Source: Gloeopeniophorella convolvens
Lineage: Eukaryota; Basidiomycota; Agaricomycetes; Russulales
Direction: 5' to 3'
Assembly: GCA_022496205.1 (NCBI GenBank)
Contig: WTXD01000022.1
Location: 248,001 to 312,000, forward strand
Length of the DNA stretch: 64,000 bases
Under the pieces are notes generated by a model that was given only the letters and a program-made list of their open reading frames with translations, made no database searches and was not told where the DNA came from. The position numbers and the translations under genes were made by a program. Shown one piece after another: positions 56,779 through 64,000 of this stretch (its first letter is position 1; each line of letters begins with the position of its first letter).

Positions 56779-57555
56779 TCACTGAAATTGGAAGTTTGTT
56801 TCTGAGTTGACGAAGCTCGTCTTCAACTCTTCTTCCGTGAAGTTACATGCTGCCGGATCAGTCAGAGAAGACGTTGGGCTTGCAAGATAGCTCGAGCCCT
56901 CACAAGTAATCAGAAAATATCCATCATCCTTCACTAATCTCGATGCCCGCACTGGGTATGCCGCGACGGGTGATCTCCCATCCTTGTCTTTGTCCCCCAA
57001 GGCGATCGCGTCGTACGTACCTTTATCTAGGAGAGCGTCCCATGCGCTGAGACTATCCGTCTTTCCCGAGGGAGGAGGGGGTGTTTCCGAGAGAAAGTCG
57101 CATACATAGAACGCGATTTCTTCGCTCTCCCGAGATCGGGCTACCATGCGGGCGAGTTTTACAGCATCCGGGCTGTAATCGAACCCGGCTAGGCTGGATG
57201 CTGCGTACCCCGCCTCGTGAAGAGCGAACAATAAGGTCCCATTCCCGCTGCCGATCTCGAGGATGCGAGGGTCGGTGTCTGTGGGCACATTTTCCAGTGT
57301 CCAGTCGACCATCCTTTCTACGCTGTCTTCACCGAACCTGCATGCAGACCACCATCACGATGCCAGAAAAACTAAGAATGTCAAGTGCTCACCAAATTTC
57401 ACCTTCATCTCCGGTTTCTTCGAAATTCGCGACCTCCTTCTCGTAAACAGAGTTCCAGCTTACCGTACTACTGTGAGCTTGAACGGTGAGGAGCACTCGT
57501 GCACATACTGCGTTTTAGTTCCAAGCTTTGACGGCTCAAAATCTGACGTATCCAT
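56779..57555 (-). CDS. EFM4: Protein-lysine methyltransferase EFM4 (METTL10 family)
   Basis: S-adenosylmethionine-dependent lysine methyltransferase of elongation factor 1A. Three exons (57555-57509, 57458-57393, 57337-56779) give 223 residues. The opening MDTSDFEPSKLGTKTHWNSV runs across the first intron and continues YEKEVANFEETGDEGEIWFG, matching the family start. The SAM-binding motif is ILEIGSGNGTLLFALHEAGY. The post-I acidic position is in LAGFDYSPDAVKLAR. YDAIALGDKD is the motif after the fourth strand. The chain ends SFVNSETNFQFQ with TGA at 56781-56779. The length is close to the usual one. Confidence 0.9.
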
Positions 57556-58068
57556 TCGCTTTGTATCGGTCTTAGCAGGTCTCTCTTGGATGGGAGTGGA
57601 TGGAGAGCTATGGAGAGCGCGGAGATGAGCCAGCGGCCTTCATGTATCTGCTTAGTCATCGTATCCCTCTTCATTCACCTAAAGTCGCTTAGGTACTTAG
57701 GCAATACTTGAAAGGGGCCGAGGACAGTGCCCACTGGTCAGACACATTACTTCCAAGGGAATGCGTGTTAAGGGAGAACGAAAGGAAGCACGACATGGCT
57801 CATTGCTTGCCTGGGCACGGCAGGACGGTGTAGCGGCGCTCTGGTTCCTCGAGGTCGGACAGTCGCATTGAGCGTCCACGCCGTCTGTCAGGCCCCACGG
57901 TGCTTGTCTCGATCGGATAGGAGAAGAGTTGCGTGAATGGTGATACTGATGGATATTATGAAGTCTGTACATGATGATACGTCTAAAGCATAAACAAGGC
58001 TGCCCCAAAGTCAGCAGGGAACACTTGGAGACCAATGCAAAGACTCACACAAAAGGATGGGAGCAGTG
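57556..58068. other. Intergenic
   Basis: About 510 bp between EFM4 and PAM18, both on minus. It should contain the EFM4 promoter and the PAM18 3' UTR. No exon is supported. Confidence 0.4.
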
Positions 58069-58428
58069 CTATCTAGCCTTGAGTTCCTTTTCTAACATAT
58101 CTTTGGCTTCGTTGATCTTGCTGGCAAGGTAGGGTGCGCCGCCCCGGTCTGGGTGGTTGGCGAGCATGATGTGACGGTGTGCATCCTTTAGCCTCAACTT
58201 CAGCGTAGGACCATCCCTACGCAGCTGATGAGTTTAGACAGCTTGAAGAGGCAGACACGGCACATACTTCAGACCGAGGATTGCCAGTGCCTCTTTCCGG
58301 TCCATTTTTGCCTTGAAACCACCCTTTACCCACTGGTCCGCAGCACCTTTTGCGCTCTGGCGTAATAAGTGACGGCCTGCAAGACCAGCTGCTATGGCAC
58401 CGATGCCGACGAGGAATGGAGTAGCCAT
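58069..58428 (-). CDS. PAM18: Mitochondrial import motor J-protein PAM18/TIM14
   Basis: Inner-membrane J-domain protein that stimulates mitochondrial Hsp70 in the presequence translocase motor. Two exons (58428-58268 and 58216-58069) give 102 residues. A single N-terminal membrane segment ([19 protein letters not shown]) leads into a matrix J domain with [13 protein letters not shown], then [20 protein letters not shown] with the HPD tripeptide, and [12 protein letters not shown]. The intermembrane tail is very short, as in many fungi other than yeast. Confidence 0.94.
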
Positions 58429-59948
58429 GGGAATAGTGGGCGAGTGAACAAGAAGGGATGGTGGTCAGTGGTGGTCGTGGATAATCAAGCCCTGTCAAGA
58501 CGCGGTGACGCGCGAGACTCCGGCCCGGCGCTTGTTCACCCAGGTTCACCCTCTTCTTGAACCAACCTGAACCAACGCGGTTACTGGCATCATTGTACGC
58601 GACTGTCGCCAGACAACTCTTTACCTGCCTTGTTGCATCAAGATGTCTCGAATATCTGAAGAGTTCCTCCTTATGCCTCCGTGGATGTGTCTCATTCCCC
58701 ATCGTCGCAAGTTTAGACCGCGTCACGTAGTCTGCAGGGTCGGCGCTAGTCAGCCTTAGCATTGGCACTACCAAGAACTTTATCCCGAGCTGAGATAGGA
58801 AGAGATCTTTCACACATAGGGTCGTACGATCTCAATGCTTCGGATGGAGCGATCCCCATCCCTTCAGTGAAAGCGCCTCCCAGAGTCGGCCACCTAGGCT
58901 TTACCGCCAGACCTCGTCCCGGTAGCCTTGCTTTTCTCTGGTACGTCCTCACGGTATTGTCGTCCTGTCAACCAAGCTCAATGACAGGAGCAGGGAAATC
59001 TTTTGCACCGTCGGATCTGTCTGGCAGGGCATATTGAGAGACCCGCAAGAAGTCGGGTCATTGCTTCGCTTCGTGCATGCTACCCCCGACCTACGACGCT
59101 CTTTCCCCCACCAGCCAGTCCATCAGCGCTGTGAGCGGGTCAAGCCAGTCGTTGATACGCCGGGAATCAATGGCCAGCCAACACTACATGTTCCGACGCT
59201 CCTCAGAAACCGATTTTCATCCTGCGTAACACGGCGCATTACGCCCCGCCAGCGCGGATAGAGACGCCCAATGAGGACCTGACGAACCAATGGAACTGCG
59301 TTAGTATGCTAAGACATCGCCGCGAGCATCCCATATCTGTGCCCGCTTTTCCCGGCCCAACGTCGCCTATGATGCACATACTCAGGCCGAGGAAAATGGC
59401 AGCATCACCCTGAAAGGGAGACACCGCAAAGGTGCAATTCTGCGCTATGGCCTAACATATCTCTCTTATATTCCAGATATCCCGGGTACTCCCACAGATA
59501 ACGGAGGGTGCTCAGCTACCTCGGCGGCGCGGCTGGGGGTTGGCGAACCTTTCTGACATCGTAGTAAAGCTTGCAGAATATGTATGTTGCATGAACAAGT
59601 GTCTCCGCAAGGAGCGCGGCGCGAATTGCCTTGCGGAGGATCAATCGGGCGAGTAGCCGATATCGATGATTCGGGTGCTGTGGCTTCCAACTCGGGACTT
59701 GTTTGTGCTGGTTGACTGAGAGTGCTTTGGGCATCTTGAGAGCGCCTTTTGTGTCGAGCCACGACGTGCCATGGCAGTGGCTGGCCCAGTCTTTGTCCAC
59801 GCCACGAGCCAGCCCGCTTTACGAGCGCCTTCTCCATCGATAACATCTTTGTCGCCTTGTCCTCCGACTACGACGATCTCTCGCTCGCTGTTCTCTCGCC
59901 TCTCCGTCCTCCTTGCCCCAACATCTAGCTTCATCGCCACAATCGACC
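58429..59948. other. Gene-poor stretch before the helicase
   Basis: About 1.5 kb. Open frames on the minus strand near 59516-59800 contain a hydrophobic segment (about RAALLAETLVHATYIFCKLY) but no start context or motif. I make no call. The end holds the helicase promoter. Confidence 0.35.
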
Positions 59949-62766
59949 ATGTCTCGCCAGTCTTCCCACCGCTCTCAGCCCGGCGCCGTCTCGGCGATCT
60001 ACCAGAACTTCATCGACGCGCCGATCGCGGCCATCGAAGTGCGCTGCATACGCGAGCGCGACCTTGCCATCGCCGACATCGAGTGGCTCTTCGGTTTCGT
60101 GGCGAACTCTCCCCGTTCAGTGGGCATTTCCCCGGCCTACTCTCAGTCCGGCGGCATGCCAGCCCTCGCGTTCGCCCTCGGCGAGCGTGCCCTCGTCATC
60201 GAGCTCCTCAGCTCGAAGGCCGAACCCGGCGCCGACTCCAGCGTGCCGCGCATGCGGAACGCAGAGCGCCGCAAGCTGCTCGAGAAGGAGCTCCTGTGCC
60301 ACCCGGACTGCACCTTCTATGCATTCGACTTTGCACCTGTAGTGCTCTCGATCTACATCCACCTCCAGGTCCATCTCAGCAATGGGATTGACATACAGTC
60401 AGCCCTTCCAGTCCCCTCCCGGTCCCCAGAAGATTCTGTCCATGCTGTCATTGGGGATGCCCTCCCCGTCTATGCCACCAATATCACCACTGCCTTTGAC
60501 AACATGCTCTATGGCACTGACAAGAAGAAGGCTGAGCAGACTGCACTTGTGCAGAGAGCTTGGCTTTCTGGCTACATTGGCCAATATGACTCCAGCAATG
60601 TTAAGGATATGTTCTATGCAGCTCCAAAAATTGATTTGAAAAAATTCTCTAAACTAGTAAGTTGTAATTGATATCATGTTTTCTCTAATGCTTATATGGT
60701 GTATCTCATTAGGAACTAGGATTTATGACCAAGCTTGCACATGATATGCTAAGGCTTGACATTCTTAAACCTCAGTCTGTGACCCATGAGGTCAAATTTG
60801 GTTGGAATGATAGAGCACAACAAATGAAGGCTCAGTCTCAACGCTATGCAAATAGGATGATAGCAGGATCAGTGAGTGATAGCTAATGCAATTGATAAAA
60901 GGCTAACTTTATTTATAGAGGGTGAAAGTCACAGTTGCTGCTGGTCCCTCTGCATCCTTTACACTCTCTGGTGAGAGTACCACAGCTTCTGGAAGATCTG
61001 CACATGTGGATGTTCAGCACAACTTGGAAGACAAAGTTATCACCTCTATCACTTCCTTTGGTAGAGGTGTTCCTACTCAAGCTGAGTTTGAGCGCAGTCA
61101 TACCATTCTATGTATGTTACAAGGTACTATACCCTTGTTTGAGAATCACTGGATGAAGGCTCTTTGGCAACCTACTTCACCTATCTCTTGGCCAGAGTCT
61201 TTCTTTCCTACTCCCATCCCTCCCCCTCTTCCTACTGTGGAGCACCCTGATGCACCATTGAATCCTTCTCAAAAATCAGCAATCACCAGTATGCTCTCCT
61301 TTTCTTCAGACACCTGTATTATTCCTATTCAAGGACCTCCTGGCACTGGCAAAACCACTGTTATTGCTACTTATGTTCTCTCTGCTATTGAAGCTGAGCA
61401 GAAGGGTATTTGGCTTATGGCTCAGTCTAATGTTGCTGTCAAAAACATTGCTGAAAAGTTAGCCAAGCTTAACTTCTACAACTTCAAACTTTTAGTCTCA
61501 AAGGATTTCCACTTTGAATGGTAAGTAATTTTTTACTAACTGTTCTGCTGTATATTTATTTTTTCTAGGCATGAGCACCTCTATACAAAAATCCAAAGGA
61601 ATATCATTCGCTCAGATACACTCCCTCCACCTGCTCCATTAAAAAAACTACTTCAAAGCACACAAGTTATACTCTGCACCCTCAGCATGATTTCTAGCAA
61701 GAGACTGCAAAGCAGTGGGCTTATGAGACTAGTTCCCATCTCTAATGTTGTCATTGATGAGGCTAGTCAAATTGAAATTGGCCAGTATGTCCCTTTATTC
61801 AAGTCCTTTGGCCACTCCCTGCGCAAAATGTGCTTCATTGGGGATGACAGGCAATGTGAGTGCCTATTTACCACTGAGAACTACTGGTGCTCACACCTGC
61901 ACAGTGCCTCCCCATGGTCAGGATGACCTGGGCAATTTGCAGTCCATTTTCGAGCTAGAGCACCTCAAAGGGCTCACCAGCTTCCTAGACACACAATGTG
62001 AGTCCCCCTGCTGGCCCCACAGGGCAACCATGCTGAACCACAGCACCCAGACCGTATGCCACCCCAGATCGGGGAGTTCATCTCGAAGGAGGTGTACGAG
62101 GGCAAGCTCAACTCGTACCCGCAGCACCCCGTGAAGGCTGCGACGACGGCGTGCCACTTTGTCGACGTGCCCGGCCTCGAGAAGCTCGATTCGAATGGGA
62201 AGAGTTACCTCGTGCGTGCCGCGGCGTGCCCTGTTGCACGGGGCCGAATGAGCTGACGTGTATGGGGCGCGGCGGACAGAACGACGAGGAGGTGGCGGCG
62301 GCGATGCTCCTCGCGCGGCACCTCGAGGAGGAAGGCACGCCGTACCGGCTCATCACGCCGTACGACGCGCAGCGCAGCGCGCTCGAGCACGCGCTCCAGG
62401 ACGCGGAGCTCGACTGGCACGACAAGTGCTTCAATGTCGATTCATTCCAAGGTACGCCGCGGGTCTCCCGCCTTCACGCGGCACCGTCCGAAAGCGCTGA
62501 CCGAACGCGAACGCGGGGCAGGCAACGAGGACCACGTCATCGTGATCTCGGTCGTGCGCACCAAGGCGCTCGGCTTCCTGAGCAGCGTGCGGCGCACGAA
62601 CGTCATGCTCACCCGGTGCCAGCGCGGAATGTACATCCTCTCCAGCCGCGCGTTCCTCGCTGGCAAGGGCGCCGACTCGCTCGTGGGCAAGATGGCCGCC
62701 GAACTGGGCACCCGGCCCGGTGCGTGGCTGACGCGCGCGGACCTTGAGGCAGCCAAGTTCGAGTGA
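59949..62766 (+). CDS. Superfamily 1 (UPF1-like) helicase with an RNase H-like N-terminal region
   Basis: Predicted nucleic-acid helicase. Nine exons (59949-60656, 60713-60871, 60919-61520, 61569-61855, 61905-61997, 62051-62211, 62280-62451, 62522-62766, with smaller adjustments possible) join in frame. The start MSRQSSHRSQPGAVSAIYQN leads into about 130 residues with IAAIEVRCIRERDLAIADIE and FYAFDFAPVVLSIYIHLQVH. These look like a worn 3'-5' exonuclease or RNase H-like fold. Helicase motifs are IPIQGPPGTGKTTVIATYVL (I), VVIDEASQIEIGQYVPLF (II), FIGDDRQLPPHGQ (III), DTQYRMPPQIGEF (IV), then NVDSFQGNEDHVIVISVVRT (V) and RRTNVMLTRC (VI). Base composition changes sharply within the gene: both ends are GC-rich and the middle is AT-rich. 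I counted eight exons here, and the exact number may shift by one. Confidence 0.85.
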
Positions 62767-63023
62767 GTGTGCTGTTGAGGAGGGACGGAGCTCCGAAGGG
62801 AACGAAACGTGAAACCGGAGAATGAGGACAAAGGCGGGGGTGCAGTTGCAAGCATGTGCAGACGATGCGATGCGCGCGAAAGCGGTTCTGGTTCTGAATG
62901 CGTCCGACAATGTATGGACGAGTGTATGTACAATTAGCAGGGGCCGGAAGTTGGCGTTGAGGAGTGGTGGTATTTCAATGGAATGTAGCCAAACAGAATG
63001 TATGCCAGGTGCGCGCTGGGTGG

Positions 63024-64000
63024 TCAGAGGCGGGCGGGCGGCGGCGGCTCCTCGGACGAGCAGACGACCTTCATATCGTGCAGCGCGGTCGCGATGGCGC
63101 GCTGGAACGCGGCGGTGTCCGTCTCGGGGCACGAGTACTTCGACTCGACGCTGAACCTGATGCCGTCGGGCGTGATGATGTCTGTGCGGCACAGACAGAC
63201 ACGTCAGCCAACGCAGCCTCGGCCCGCCGCGACTCAAAAGTACTTACAGTTGATACCGTAGCCGTCATGATACGGCGCGCCAAAGCTGCGCCAACCAACC
63301 AACCAAAGCAAAGTGAGCAGACGCGCAACAAGAGCGCAAGCAGCACGCACCCGGTCCCGCGGAAGTCGCTCGTCGCGCTCAGCCCGCTCGTGCTCAGCTT
63401 CCACTCCTGGCTGCGCGCGAAGAGCGGGTCCTCGAGCAGCGCCGCGCCCTCGCCCGCGCGCAGCATGTGCCGCAGCCCGAACAGGTGCCGGTCGACGCCG
63501 CGCCCCGTCATAGCCTGGCGGGTGAGCGCGACGTGTGTCTTTTCCGCGCAGCGGAGGAGCGCGAGCTTGGTCGCGGCCTGCGCACGCGTGGGTGTTGGTG
63601 TTAGTGTCAGCGTCAGTGTTTGGGAGGACGGCGCGCGGACGCACGGGGGCGGACGGGTCGGCCATCGCGAGCACCCACGCGCGGCTGTCCGCGCTGAGCA
63701 CGCGGATCGCCTCGGTGCGGCCCTTGTCGAAGATGCGCGTCAGCGCAGTCTCGTACGTCGCCGTGAACGTCCCGCGCGTGCGGTACCACGCGAGCTGGAG
63801 CGCCATCTGCAGGTACGCGTCCGGCGAGATGCCCACTGCGGGGCGGCGCGTGCGTGCGTCAGCTCCGGCAGGGCGCAGAGAGGGCGGGACGGGACGCGCG
63901 TACCGGCGGATTTGATCCAATCCGCGCCGTAGTCGGGGAATCAGAGCACGCTGTCGTCCGAGTCAGCGATGAGCGCCTTGGCTCGGGCCTCGGCGCCGGC
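63024..64000 (-). CDS. Carnitine acetyltransferase (C-terminal part), interrupted by TGA
   Basis: Carnitine O-acyltransferase moving acetyl units for peroxisome-mitochondrion exchange. The 5' part lies beyond the window. Visible segments are AEARAKALIADSDDSVL, then YGADWIKSAG, VGISPDAYLQMALQLAWYRT, YETALTRIFDKGRTEAIRVL, AMTGRGVDRHLFGLRHMLRA and FGAPYHDGYGINYIITPDGI, with VESKYSCPETDTAAF near the end. It ends ARL at 63024, a likely type 1 peroxisomal signal. A TGA at 63943-63941 replaces the tryptophan codon expected in VLWFPDYG, right where the exon should read through. Downstream exons look normal, so this is either a broken allele or a base error. Because of the stop, activity is doubtful. 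Confidence 0.75.

Noticed and set aside
59516..59800. Possible short ribosomal-like or membrane protein on minus
   Set aside because: A few residues recall a basic ribosomal protein, but order and spacing do not match. No splice model improves it.

Overview
The window is nuclear DNA of a filamentous basidiomycete, most likely an Agaricomycete. The genes are packed on both strands and split by many 45-120 nt introns with GT-AG ends. Coding sequence is GC-rich at third positions. The best-supported proteins are typical eukaryotic ones: BUB1, MED22, MGM1, MAF1, PP2A catalytic subunit, CCT5, SUN, ARV1, SGD1, EFM4 and PAM18. I saw no rRNA or tRNA gene, no CRISPR array and no intact transposon. Gene models were built by joining exons by eye wherever frame, splice signals and family motifs agreed.

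Layout. 1-8.8 kb: BUB1 (minus, kinase end cut by the window edge), then two beta-1,3-glucan hydrolases on the minus strand, a GH5 exo-glucanase type and a GH81 endo-glucanase with a C-terminal beta-trefoil-like region. 10.3-16.9 kb: MED22 head to head with MGM1, then an SCP2-type sterol carrier protein and MAF1. 17-25 kb: gene-poor, with one unresolved GC-rich locus (18.2-19.1 kb) and one member of a paralogous pair of coiled-coil proteins (19.8-21.6 kb). 24.9-30.1 kb: a small mitochondrial-looking protein, then PP2A catalytic subunit and CCT5 sharing a 163 bp promoter. 30.3-34.5 kb: tandem proline iminopeptidase genes, one intact and one decayed. 34.7-39.7 kb: a CRAL-TRIO/Sec14 protein and a SUN-domain protein. 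40.2-45 kb: an HSPA12-like Hsp70 whose last exons run into a tail of about 800 residues of low-complexity sequence. 45.4-49 kb: the second coiled-coil paralog and ARV1. 50.2-53.1 kb: tandem secreted cysteine-rich proteins. 53.4-58.4 kb: SGD1, EFM4 and PAM18. 59.9-64 kb: an SF1 helicase with a sharp base-composition mosaic, then a carnitine acetyltransferase (minus, 5' end outside the window) with an in-frame TGA.

There is no operon-like logic, as expected in a fungus. Three themes recur. Local duplication appears in the peptidases, the secreted proteins and the coiled-coil pair. Glucan remodelling is represented by the adjacent GH5 and GH81 genes. Organelle and ER biology is represented by MGM1, PAM18, ARV1, SUN and carnitine acetyltransferase. 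The most unusual objects are the Hsp70-plus-tail gene, the composition-mosaic helicase, the tandem secreted proteins with a GC-AG intron, and two neighbouring genes whose stop codon lies alone after the last intron.
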